Source of the DNA: Oceanicaulis sp.
Lineage (GTDB): Bacteria > Pseudomonadota > Alphaproteobacteria > Caulobacterales > Maricaulaceae
Assembly: GCA_007571185.1 (NCBI GenBank)
Contig: RKRX01000172.1
Coordinates: forward strand, 1-6,043
Direction of reading: 5' to 3'
DNA: 6,043 nucleotides
Positions 1-6,043 of this stretch are shown one piece after another. The translations under genes and the position numbers were made by a program. Under the pieces are notes generated by a model. The model was not told the DNA's origin. It made no database searches and worked only from the letters and a program-made list of their open reading frames with translations. Position 1 is the first letter of the stretch. Each line of letters begins with the position of its first letter.

Positions 1-555
1 CTATCTTCTCATAAGGTGGGCGGTCCACAGGGTGTTGGCGCATTGGCGACGGCCTGTGATGCAGGCGTCAGCCCGCTGATTGTAGGCGGCGGTCAGGAAA
101 AGGGACGCCGCGGCGGTACAGAAAACCTGGCTGGAATTGCTGGGTTTGCTGCAGCGCTGGGCGCAACACTGGCTGATGATAGTGCGTCCGTCCGAGTCAG
201 GACGCTGCGTGATCAGCTTCAGACGCGCCTTCAGGCTGCACCAGGTGTGCGGATTTGGGGTGATAAGGCTCCACGGCTGGACAATACACTGTGCCTGACC
301 GCACTGGGCTGGCCGAGTGAAATCCAGGTGATTGCGTTGGACCTGGCGGGATTTGCAGTCAGTGCAGGCTCGGCTTGCTCCTCAGGCAAAGTGCTCAGGA
401 GCAACGTTCTGGGCGCCATGGGCGCATCCGATAGCGAAGCGGCAAGCGCACTACGTATTTCGCTAGGTTGGACGACCACGAGAGACGACATAGAAGCATT
501 TGCGGACGCCTGGATTGCTGAATATAACCGTGTGCGCTTGCGTATGGCAATCTGA
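1..555 (+). CDS. Cysteine desulfurase, group I (IscS/NifS type), 5'-truncated by window edge
   Basis: PLP-dependent class V aminotransferase-fold enzyme that converts L-cysteine to L-alanine and leaves a persulfide on its own catalytic cysteine, as sulfur donor for Fe-S assembly. The frame is open from base 1 and reads LSSHKVGGPQGVG at once, so the PLP-binding lysine (bases 13-15) lies before the first GTG at 16. That GTG is therefore internal and not the start. About 184 C-terminal residues are visible, roughly half of a normal enzyme of about 380. The conserved GGGQEKGRRGGTEN segment follows, then the active-site loop SAGSACSSGK with the catalytic Cys at bases 376-378. The longer loop with a GSAC motif marks group I (IscS/NifS), unlike the group II SufS further down. 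It ends 23 bp before sufB and is probably co-transcribed. In alphaproteobacterial suf operons this position is commonly held by an IscS-like gene. Family assignment is firm; its exact physiological role beside SufS is inference. Confidence 0.95.
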   Translation, partial: LSSHKVGGPQGVGALATACDAGVSPLIVGGGQEKGRRGGTENLAGIAGFAAALGATLADDSASVRVRTLRDQLQTRLQAAPGVRIWGDKAPRLDNTLCLTALGWPSEIQVIALDLAGFAVSAGSACSSGKVLRSNVLGAMGASDSEAASALRISLGWTTTRDDIEAFADAWIAEYNRVRLRMAI

Positions 556-564
556 AACAAGTTG

Positions 565-572
565 AAAGGAAG
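565..572 (+). promoter_or_regulatory. Ribosome binding site of sufB
   Basis: The purine-rich stretch AAAGGAAG ends 6 bases before the ATG at 579. It is the strongest Shine-Dalgarno match in the 23-bp gap after the upstream desulfurase gene and supports that ATG as the sufB start. Confidence 0.75.
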
Positions 573-578
573 TAATCC

Positions 579-2090
579 ATGCCAGCAATCAAGGAAACCA
601 TCGAAGATGTGCGTCGGCTGGAAGCTGACAAATACAAGTATGGCTTCACCACCGAGATTGAGCAGGAGTTTGGCCCCAAAGGTCTAAATGAAGAAACCAT
701 CCGCTTCATTTCCGGCAAGAAGAATGAACCTCGGTGGATGCTGGATTGGCGTCTGGACGCTTACAGGCGCTGGACCCGAATGGCGGAACCAAACTGGGCG
801 AAAGTAGACTACCCACCGATTGATTATCAAGGGCTCCACTATTACGCTGCCCCTAAAAATGCTTCTAAATATAAAAACTTGGGTGAAGTTCCTCAGGAGT
901 TGCTCGACACCTACAAAAAACTCGGCATTCCACGAAAGGAAGCTGAAGTTCTGTTAGGGCTGGAGGGTGCAGGGCAAAGCGCCGCCGAGGCCCGTACTGA
1001 AGCTCTGAGTGGACAAGTGGCCGTGGATGCAGTGTTTGACTCCGTTTCGGTGGCGACCACCTTCAAGGAAGAACTGGCCAAAGCTGGGGTGATCTTTATG
1101 CCGATCAGCGAGGCGATCCATGAACACCCCGAACTGGTCCGCAAATATCTGGGCGCTGTGGTGCCGGTGACAGACAATTTCTTCGCCACCCTCAACAGCG
1201 CTGTTTTCTCTGACGGTTCCTTTGTCTATGTGCCCAAGGGCGTGCGCTGCCCGATGGAACTCTCCACCTATTTCCGCATCAATGCAGCGGGGGCAGGGCA
1301 GTTTGAACGCACCCTGATCATTGCCGATGAGGGATCCTATGTGTCCTATTTGGAAGGCTGCACGGCTCCTATGCGTGATGAAAACCAGCTGCATGCAGCC
1401 GTTGTGGAACTCTTGGCCTTTGATGATGCCGAGATCAAATATTCTACTGTTCAGAACTGGTGGCCAGGTGATGTCGAGGGTAAAGGCGGAGTCTACAATT
1501 TTGTCACCAAGCGTGCGAACTGCCATGGACGGAATTCCAAAGTCAGCTGGACTCAGGTTGAGACGGGTTCGGCAATTACCTGGAAATATCCCTCCTGCGT
1601 ATTGAAGGGCGATAACAGCCGGGGTGAATTCTACTCCATCGCCGTAACCAATGGACGTCAACAGGCCGATACCGGCTCCAAGATGATTCATCTGGGGCGT
1701 AATACGAAGTCACGCATTATCTCCAAGGGGATTTCGGCGGGCAGATCTGATCAGACTTACCGTGGTCTGGTTTCGGTACATGGCAAGGCTGAAGGCGCCC
1801 GTAACTTCACCCAGTGCGATAGTTTACTGATCGGCGACACCTGTGGGGCTCACACCGTGCCCTATGTGGAAACTAGGACGCCAAAAGCCGTTCTGGAACA
1901 TGAAGCTTCCACCTCTAGGCTTTCGGAGGAACAGCTGTTTTATGCACGCCAGAGAGGGCTGGATGAAGAGAGTGCTGTGGCGCTTCTGGTGAACGGTTTC
2001 TGTCGCGAAGTGCTTCAGGAACTGCCCATGGAGTTTGCGGTAGAGGCCCAGGCTCTTCTTGGAGTGTCGCTGGAAGGGAGCGTGGGTTAG
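579..2090 (+). CDS. sufB: Fe-S cluster assembly scaffold protein SufB
   Basis: Core subunit of the cytosolic SufBCD scaffold, where sulfur and iron are assembled into nascent Fe-S clusters. The 503 residues are close to the 495 of E. coli SufB and the frame is intact. The N-terminal part carries the typical [14 protein letters not shown] helix region. The beta-helix core contains [21 protein letters not shown], whose Cys261 corresponds to E. coli Cys254. The NFTQCDS motif holds Cys413, equivalent to E. coli Cys405, and the Glu440-His441-Glu442 triad matches E. coli Glu432-His433-Glu434; these are the residues implicated in sulfur acceptance and cluster ligation. The C-terminus ([12 protein letters not shown] to LEGSVG) is the conserved SufC-binding end. 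The start is set by an AAAGGAAG site. Downstream, 263 bp separate it from sufC, unusually wide compared with the other junctions here. The residue correspondences come from my memory of E. coli SufB, not from an alignment run. Confidence 0.98.
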   Translation: MPAIKETIEDVRRLEADKYKYGFTTEIEQEFGPKGLNEETIRFISGKKNEPRWMLDWRLDAYRRWTRMAEPNWAKVDYPPIDYQGLHYYAAPKNASKYKNLGEVPQELLDTYKKLGIPRKEAEVLLGLEGAGQSAAEARTEALSGQVAVDAVFDSVSVATTFKEELAKAGVIFMPISEAIHEHPELVRKYLGAVVPVTDNFFATLNSAVFSDGSFVYVPKGVRCPMELSTYFRINAAGAGQFERTLIIADEGSYVSYLEGCTAPMRDENQLHAAVVELLAFDDAEIKYSTVQNWWPGDVEGKGGVYNFVTKRANCHGRNSKVSWTQVETGSAITWKYPSCVLKGDNSRGEFYSIAVTNGRQQADTGSKMIHLGRNTKSRIISKGISAGRSDQTYRGLVSVHGKAEGARNFTQCDSLLIGDTCGAHTVPYVETRTPKAVLEHEASTSRLSEEQLFYARQRGLDEESAVALLVNGFCREVLQELPMEFAVEAQALLGVSLEGSVG

Positions 2091-2126
2091 ACCGTGGCGC
2101 GCTGGTCCGGGCGCGATGAAACTGGC

Positions 2127-2139
2127 ACGTGGACACCTC
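2127..2139 (+). repeat. Left terminal inverted repeat
   Basis: ACGTGGACACCTC, the exact reverse complement of 2253-2265. Including the next nine bases (to 2148), 18 of 22 positions match the complement of 2244-2265, with both arms running into an A-rich then C-rich stretch. Confidence 0.85.
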
Positions 2140-2252
2140 TAAAAACCCAGCACTTACGCTTAATGCTCATCCATTTCGAGAAGCGGAGGCTGCAAAAACA
2201 AAGACTTAGCAGCGACTCTACATGAACCGCTCACAGAAATAGGGGAGTTTAT

Positions 2253-2265
2253 GAGGTGTCCACGT
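2253..2265 (-). repeat. Right terminal inverted repeat
   Basis: GAGGTGTCCACGT on the + strand, the exact reverse complement of 2127-2139. The pairing ends sharply outside the repeat (C at 2126 against A at 2266), so the edge of the repeat is well defined. Confidence 0.85.
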
Positions 2266-2343
2266 ATTAATGGGGATTTAACTGCGGCCCGGCCAATTGT
2301 GCACACCCTTGAGCATGGGCGTGGAGCCGACGCTGGCTTTGAT

Positions 2344-2347
2344 GGAG
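2344..2347 (+). promoter_or_regulatory. Ribosome binding site that sets the sufC start
   Basis: GGAG sits 6 bases before the ATG at 2354 and selects it over the in-frame TTG at 2297, ATG at 2315 and ATG at 2342. The protein from 2354 begins MLVIDNLQV, which is where SufC homologues normally begin. Confidence 0.75.
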
Positions 2348-2353
2348 ACAACC

Positions 2354-3118
2354 ATGTTGGTGATTGACAATTTGCAGGTGTGTGTGAAGATGGAAGAGGG
2401 CAAGGGGCGCCATATCCTCAAAGGTGTGAGCCTTGAAGTTCCCGCCGGTCAGGTGCACGCGATCATGGGACCCAATGGCTGTGGCAAGTCCACCTTGTCT
2501 TACTTGCTATCGGGTCGGGAGGGTTATGAGATCATCGGCGGCAGCATGATGTTTGAGGGTCAGGATCTCGCCGGGATGGAGCCTGAAGATCGGGCGGCGG
2601 CGGGTATGTTTCTGTCTTTTCAGTATCCTGTGGAAATCCCGGGTGTGCCGATCCTGACATTCGTGAAGGAAGCGTTGAACGCCCAGCGCCGCGCTCGTGG
2701 CGAGGACGAAACGTCTACGCCGCAATTTATGAAGCTGGCGCGTGAGGCTGCCGCTCAGCTGGATATCACTCATGAGATGCTCAAACGTCCGGTGAATGTA
2801 GATTTCTCCGGCGGTGAAAAAAAACGCATGGAAATTTTCCAGGCGCTGATGCTGCAGCCGAAATTTTTAATTCTGGACGAGACAGATTCTGGATTGGACA
2901 TTGATGCACTCAAAATGGTTGCCGAGGGTGTTAACACTCTACGTGGTAAAGAGCGCGGTATGTTGGTGATAACTCACTATCAGCGCTTGCTGGATTACCT
3001 CAAACCCGATGTGGTCCATGTGATGGCGGCAGGCTGCATCCGGGAAACTGGCGGCCCAGAATTGGCCCTGAAACTCGAAGAAGCCGGCTATGACAAATAC
3101 GCAGGCGGGGGAGCCTGA
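2354..3118 (+). CDS. sufC: Fe-S cluster assembly ATPase SufC
   Basis: Soluble ABC-type ATPase that binds SufB and SufD and drives the conformational change needed for cluster assembly; it has no membrane partner. From ATG 2354 the product is 254 residues, close to E. coli SufC (248). The motifs are in the expected order: Walker A GPNGCGKST (39-47, Lys45), Q-loop region in FLSFQYPVEIPG, ABC signature SGGEKKR (152-158), Walker B LILDE (Asp175, Glu176) followed by TDSGLDIDALK, and H-loop VITHYQ (His208). The SGLDIDALK stretch and the signature variant SGGEKKR are typical of SufC rather than of transporter ATPases. The frame is open further upstream to a TTG at 2297, but the extra 19 residues look unlike SufC and the ribosome site favours 2354. 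sufD begins 2 bp after the stop. Confidence 0.97.
   Translation: MLVIDNLQVCVKMEEGKGRHILKGVSLEVPAGQVHAIMGPNGCGKSTLSYLLSGREGYEIIGGSMMFEGQDLAGMEPEDRAAAGMFLSFQYPVEIPGVPILTFVKEALNAQRRARGEDETSTPQFMKLAREAAAQLDITHEMLKRPVNVDFSGGEKKRMEIFQALMLQPKFLILDETDSGLDIDALKMVAEGVNTLRGKERGMLVITHYQRLLDYLKPDVVHVMAAGCIRETGGPELALKLEEAGYDKYAGGGA
3107..3113 (+). promoter_or_regulatory. Ribosome binding site of sufD, inside the end of sufC
   Basis: GGGGGAG lies in the last codons of sufC, 7 bases before the ATG at 3121. This spacing favours 3121 over the in-frame ATGs at 3133 and 3148 and implies close coupling of sufC and sufD translation. Confidence 0.65.
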
Positions 3119-3120
3119 CT

Positions 3121-4221
3121 ATGGGTGTTGCCATGCCCCCAAACGCTATGGAGGCGGCGTTTCTTGCCCAGCTGGATGAGAATGTCCCGGCGCGTGAGAT
3201 GCTTGCTGAGGCCGGGTTGCCTCATCGCCGAATTGAGGAATGGAAGTGGAGTGATCTACGGGCGGTGGTTGGTAAACTCCCCGCTGAACCAGGCGTTCTG
3301 ACCTTCGTCGCTGCTCGTGAATCTGACACCGTCGCCAAGCAGGGTCAGGAATCTGCTCTATGCATGCCGCTTTTGGCTTCTGCACTAAGCAAGGAACTTC
3401 ATATCTACACCCTGAAGAATGGCGAAACGTTGGAACTGAACGTGGACGCTAGCGCGGGTTTCACTCATCAGCAATTACTAGTGTTAGTTCCGGCCGGGAT
3501 CAAAGCCCAATTGCTGGAGCATTACACCGTCCAATCGTGCGCCTTCGCCAATCTCACCTTGACAATTGTGGTGGAAACCGATGCTCGGTTGGACCGGGTG
3601 GTCAAGCAGGATGCAGCCCCGGAGGGAGCTCTTGTGCTCACCAGCTTGATCAAGCTGGCGCCAAAAGCTCGCATGGCGCAAACCACATTGGGTTTCGGCG
3701 CCCGGTTGGCGCGGATTGAAACTCATGTCTCTCATGCAGGTGAAGGTGCACAGATACGTCTGGACGGCGCCTGTGTGGTGGGTGCGGGGTTACATCTGGA
3801 CCAGACTTCTGTGGTTTGCCATGAGGGCGCACACGGACAGACTGACGAGTTGTTCAAAACCGTGGTTGCCAGGGATGGCAAGGGGGTCTTCCAGGGCAAG
3901 GTATATGTCTCCGGAGGCGCGCAGAAAACCGACGCCCGGATGCAGCATCGCGGCCTGTTACTGGACGACAAGGCGGAAATCGATGCCAAGCCCGAGCTTG
4001 AAATCTACGCCGATGACGTGGTCTGCACCCATGGCAACGCTCTTGGCGCCATTGATGATGAAGCTCTGTTTTACATGCGCCAGCGCGGCTTGCCTGAAGC
4101 GGCGGCGCGCACCCTGTTGATCGAAAGTTTCTTGGCTGAGCCACTCGAACGGATTGAAGATGAGAAAGTGCGCGAGCATTTACTTGCCCTTCTGCGCACC
4201 CGTCTGGGAGTGGTGACATGA
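3121..4221 (+). CDS. sufD: Fe-S cluster assembly protein SufD
   Basis: Paralogue of SufB and the third subunit of the SufBCD scaffold, linked in the family to iron acquisition and cluster formation at the SufB-SufD interface. The N-terminus has the family-typical LPHRRIEEWKWSDLR segment. The C-terminal core carries VVCTHGNALGAIDDEALFY, in which Cys302 and His304 correspond to E. coli Cys358 and His360. It ends with the MRQRGLPEAAARTLLIESFL region that parallels the SufB C-terminus ([19 protein letters not shown]). At 366 residues it is shorter than E. coli SufD (423). The shortfall lies N-terminal to the core, as the ligand residues are shifted by 56 positions. The stop overlaps the sufS start by 4 bp (ATGA). 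Start chosen at 3121 from the upstream GGGGGAG; 3133 is the next candidate. Confidence 0.96.
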   Translation: MGVAMPPNAMEAAFLAQLDENVPAREMLAEAGLPHRRIEEWKWSDLRAVVGKLPAEPGVLTFVAARESDTVAKQGQESALCMPLLASALSKELHIYTLKNGETLELNVDASAGFTHQQLLVLVPAGIKAQLLEHYTVQSCAFANLTLTIVVETDARLDRVVKQDAAPEGALVLTSLIKLAPKARMAQTTLGFGARLARIETHVSHAGEGAQIRLDGACVVGAGLHLDQTSVVCHEGAHGQTDELFKTVVARDGKGVFQGKVYVSGGAQKTDARMQHRGLLLDDKAEIDAKPELEIYADDVVCTHGNALGAIDDEALFYMRQRGLPEAAARTLLIESFLAEPLERIEDEKVREHLLALLRTRLGVVT

Positions 4222-5459
4222 CGGCGCTTTTGAAAGACGAGTCGGGCTTTGATCCGAATGCAATCCGCAGCCAGTTCCCTATCCTGTCACGCCAGGTCAA
4301 TGGTCATCCGCTGATCTATTTTGATAATGCCGCAACAGCCCAGAAACCCGAACAGGTGATCGAAGCTGTGACTGATGTTTGGCGGTATTCGTATGCCAAC
4401 GTGCACCGGGGGTTGCACACCTTGGCCAATGAGGCCACCGAGGCTTTCGAGGTGACTCGCCGGAAAGCCGCAGCCTTGATCGGCGTCGAGTGCGACTCCC
4501 AGATTGTTTTCACCAAAGGGGCGACCGAAGCGATCAATCTGGTGGCGGATAGCTTTGGGGCGATGCTGAACGAGGGGGACGAGATCATCCTCACCCAGAT
4601 GGAGCACCACTCCAATATCGTACCTTGGCACTTCTTACGCGAGCGCAAAGGCATAGTGCTGAAATTTGCTCCGGTTACCGAAGGCGGAGAGCTGGATTGG
4701 CATGGGTTTGACGCCTTGTTCACCGACCGCACTCGTCTTGTGAGCATGGTGCACATGTCCAATGTATTGGGCAGTGTCACGCCTGCCCGCCAGGTGGTGC
4801 AGCGCGCGCATGCTGCAGATGCCGCAGTGCTGTTTGACGGCACACAGGCCACAGTGCACATGCCGATAGACGTGATTGATCTTGGGTGTGATTTCTACGT
4901 TTTTACAGGTCACAAGCTGTACGGTCCCAATGGAGTCGGGGTGCTTTATGCGGCCAGGGACTGGCTGGATCGTCTACGTCCTTATCAGGGCGGAGGCGAG
5001 ATGATTGCGGAAGTGCGTGAAGACAGTGTGGAATACGCCCACAGCCCGCACAAGTTTGAGGCGGGTACACCCGCGATCGCAGATGTGATCGGTCTGGGTG
5101 CGGCAATCGACTGGGTTCAAGCGTTCGACCGGGAAGCTGTCATGGCGCATGAGAGTGCCTTGATGGATCGGTTTGAAGTACAGATCAGAGATATTGACGG
5201 GTTAAAAATTCTAGGCGGCGATCAAGACAGAGGCGCAATCATCTCGTTCGTAGTGGACGGCGCCCATCCGCATGATTTGGCGCAGCTGATGGACAAGTAC
5301 GGGGTTGCGGTCCGTGCAGGTCACCATTGTGCTCACCCGCTGATGCAGCGCTTTGGCGTGCCGGGTGCTGTACGCGCCAGTTTTGCCCTCTATAACACCA
5401 AGACTGAAGTGGATGCTGCAGTCATGGCGTTGCGCAAAGCGTTGAATTTTCTTATCTAG
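4218..5459 (+). CDS. sufS: Cysteine desulfurase SufS, group II
   Basis: PLP-dependent cysteine desulfurase that mobilises sulfur from L-cysteine for the SufBCD scaffold. The 413 residues compare with 406 in E. coli SufS, and the N-terminus (FPILSRQVNGHPLIYFDNAATAQKP) aligns well with it. Key residues are all present at a constant +7 offset: His130 in QMEHHSN (PLP stacking), Lys233 in FTGHKLYGP (PLP Schiff base), Cys371 in RAGHHCAHPLM (persulfide) and Arg386 in VRASFALYN (substrate carboxylate). The short RAGHHC loop marks group II, whose members usually need a sulfur-accepting partner (SufE or SufU) for full activity; none is encoded in this window. The DGAQA motif reads DGTQA here, a mild variation. 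Translation is probably coupled to sufD through the ATGA overlap, with GGGAG at 4206-4210 as the ribosome site. Confidence 0.97.
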   Translation: MTALLKDESGFDPNAIRSQFPILSRQVNGHPLIYFDNAATAQKPEQVIEAVTDVWRYSYANVHRGLHTLANEATEAFEVTRRKAAALIGVECDSQIVFTKGATEAINLVADSFGAMLNEGDEIILTQMEHHSNIVPWHFLRERKGIVLKFAPVTEGGELDWHGFDALFTDRTRLVSMVHMSNVLGSVTPARQVVQRAHAADAAVLFDGTQATVHMPIDVIDLGCDFYVFTGHKLYGPNGVGVLYAARDWLDRLRPYQGGGEMIAEVREDSVEYAHSPHKFEAGTPAIADVIGLGAAIDWVQAFDREAVMAHESALMDRFEVQIRDIDGLKILGGDQDRGAIISFVVDGAHPHDLAQLMDKYGVAVRAGHHCAHPLMQRFGVPGAVRASFALYNTKTEVDAAVMALRKALNFLI

Positions 5460-5465
5460 CAAGGT

Positions 5466-5897
5466 ATGGCGAGCATGGATGAAGCAGTGAACCCACGCGA
5501 TGTGCTGGACCTGGAGGCCGCTTCGCCAACGCTTCTCGATGCGTCTACGGCAACAGCTGCTGACGTTGAGAGGGATATTCCGCAAGAGGAAATCGAACGC
5601 ATCACAACGGATGTGATCACTGCTTTAAAGACTGTCTGCGATCCTGAAATCCCATGTGACATATATGAGTTAGGGCTGATTTATCAGGTAGATTTTGAAC
5701 CAAACCGGAAGCTAAAAGTGGAAATGACGTTGACTGCACCGGGGTGTCCGGTTGCAGGCGAAATGCCAGGTTGGGTACAAAATGCCTGTAACAAGGTTGA
5801 GGGTGTGAAGCACACGGATGTGACCCTGACCTTCGATCCGCCCTGGACACCCGACCGCATGTCTGATGAGGCCAGGTTGGCCCTGAATATGTTCTGA
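5466..5897 (+). CDS. sufT: DUF59/MIP18-family Fe-S maturation protein (SufT type)
   Basis: Small cytosolic protein of the MIP18 (DUF59) family, whose members assist Fe-S cluster maturation or delivery and often sit next to sufS in suf operons. Numbered from ATG 5466 (143 residues), the domain starts near residue 45. It shows the hallmark VCDPEIPCDIYELGLIY (Asp59-Pro60-Glu61, with Cys58 and Cys64) and MTLTAPGCPVAG, whose Cys94 is the family's conserved reactive cysteine. It ends with TFDPPWTPDRMSDEARLALNMF. The first 40 or so residues are acidic and alanine-rich, probably flexible, and outside the domain. The start is uncertain: AAGG at 5461-5464 is only 1 base from ATG 5466 but 10 bases from ATG 5475, so the protein may begin MDEAVNP. 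The gap after sufS is 6 bp. The family is clear; the sufT symbol rests on context and domain. Confidence 0.92.
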   Translation: MASMDEAVNPRDVLDLEAASPTLLDASTATAADVERDIPQEEIERITTDVITALKTVCDPEIPCDIYELGLIYQVDFEPNRKLKVEMTLTAPGCPVAGEMPGWVQNACNKVEGVKHTDVTLTFDPPWTPDRMSDEARLALNMF

Positions 5898-5906
5898 GAA
5901 GCACAT

Positions 5907-6043
5907 ATGGTTCGCACCCGTTCTAAGGCCGTCACCCTGACCGAAGCCGCCGCTGAGCGTATCAGAACACTGATGGCGAGCAGGAGTGCAGGATATTTGC
6001 GTGTAGGCGTCAAGAATGGCGGTTGCGCCGGTATGGAATACAC
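5907..6043 (+). CDS. sufA: A-type Fe-S carrier (SufA/IscA/ErpA family), 3'-truncated by window edge
   Basis: Carrier that receives Fe-S clusters from the scaffold and hands them to apo-proteins. Only the first 45 residues are in the window, fewer than half of a typical protein of 105-120. The reading from ATG 5907 is MVRTRSKAVTLTEAAAERI, then RVGVKNGGCAGMEY. GGCAGM holds the first of three cluster-binding cysteines (Cys40, bases 6024-6026); the C-terminal CGC-type pair would lie beyond the edge. It starts 9 bp after the sufT-type stop, with only a weak GAGAAG ribosome site at 5896-5901. The family is nearly certain from the glycine-cysteine motif and the operon context. Choosing SufA over IscA or ErpA depends on location and not on sequence. 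Confidence 0.88.
   Translation, partial: MVRTRSKAVTLTEAAAERIRTLMASRSAGYLRVGVKNGGCAGMEY

Larger units (their letters stand above)
2127..2265. mobile_element. Putative MITE-like insertion (139 bp) between sufB and sufC
   Basis: The segment is bounded by 13-bp perfect inverted repeats (ACGTGGACACCTC and its complement), which extend imperfectly inward to 18 matches over 22 bases. By hand count it is about 47% GC, and it has no convincing open reading frame. It accounts for over half of the 263-bp sufB-sufC gap; the other junctions in this operon range from a 4-bp overlap to 23 bp. Size, terminal repeats and absence of a gene fit a non-autonomous miniature element or an internally deleted insertion sequence. 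The TGGACAC-type ends are reminiscent of some IS3-family ends, but that is only a suggestion. No target-site duplication is evident: the flanks read ACTGGC on the left and ATTAAT on the right. The alternative is a structured intergenic region that acts at the RNA level. Confidence 0.5.

Noticed and set aside
16..18. GTG as the start of the first gene
   Set aside because: The frame is open to base 1 and the residues just before it (SSHK) are the PLP-lysine motif, so the GTG is internal and the gene is cut by the window edge.
954..1691. A 245-codon open frame on the - strand
   Set aside because: It lies wholly inside sufB, whose product has clear conserved motifs across the same bases. The - strand product resembles no family I know, so it is a shadow of sufB.
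2098..2115. Short GC-rich hairpin after sufB (CGCGC paired with GCGCG) as a terminator
   Set aside because: The stem is only 5 bp and no T-tract follows. It would also separate sufB from the rest of the operon, for which nothing else argues.
2160..2351. A 63-codon - strand frame covering most of the sufB-sufC gap, considered as a transposase remnant
   Set aside because: The translation has no recognisable transposase motif, and the frame crosses the right inverted repeat into the sufC leader.
2266..2353. Promoter or iron-responsive operator (Irr/RirA/IscR-type) upstream of sufC
   Set aside because: I could not find a convincing -35/-10 pair or a recognisable operator. The short palindrome GTGCAC is too common to be meaningful.
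4316..4861. A 181-codon open frame on the - strand
   Set aside because: It is fully antisense to the conserved N-terminal half of sufS and has no recognisable motif or ribosome site.

Overview
This window lies inside a SUF iron-sulfur cluster assembly operon, with every gene on the + strand. The gene order is cysteine desulfurase (IscS/NifS type), sufB, sufC, sufD, sufS, a DUF59/MIP18 sufT-type gene, then an A-type carrier (sufA-like). This order and the protein sequences fit Alphaproteobacteria. The base composition looks moderately GC-rich, and I cannot place it below class from the sequence alone. Both window edges cut genes: the first gene lacks its 5' half and the last lacks its 3' half.

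Layout: 1-555 is the C-terminal half of a group I cysteine desulfurase. 579-2090 is sufB. 2091-2353 is a 263-bp non-coding gap that holds a 139-bp segment bounded by 13-bp perfect inverted repeats (2127-2265). 2354-3118 is sufC, 3121-4221 is sufD and 4218-5459 is sufS (overlapping sufD by 4 bp). 5466-5897 is the sufT-type gene and 5907-6043 is the start of the A-type carrier. From sufC onward the genes are packed with gaps of 9 bp or less, so they are probably co-transcribed and partly translationally coupled.

How the genes work together (known family roles): the cysteine desulfurases take sulfur from L-cysteine as a persulfide. The SufBCD complex, powered by the SufC ATPase, is the scaffold on which Fe-S clusters are built. 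The DUF59 protein assists cluster maturation or delivery, and the A-type carrier passes clusters to apo-proteins. The key catalytic or ligand residues expected for each family are present in every part that can be read, so the operon looks functional.

The main unexpected feature is the inverted-repeat-bounded segment between sufB and sufC, which looks like a small non-autonomous mobile element (MITE-like) in the middle of an otherwise tight operon. I see no sign of a novel system: the coding content is a recognisable SUF operon.
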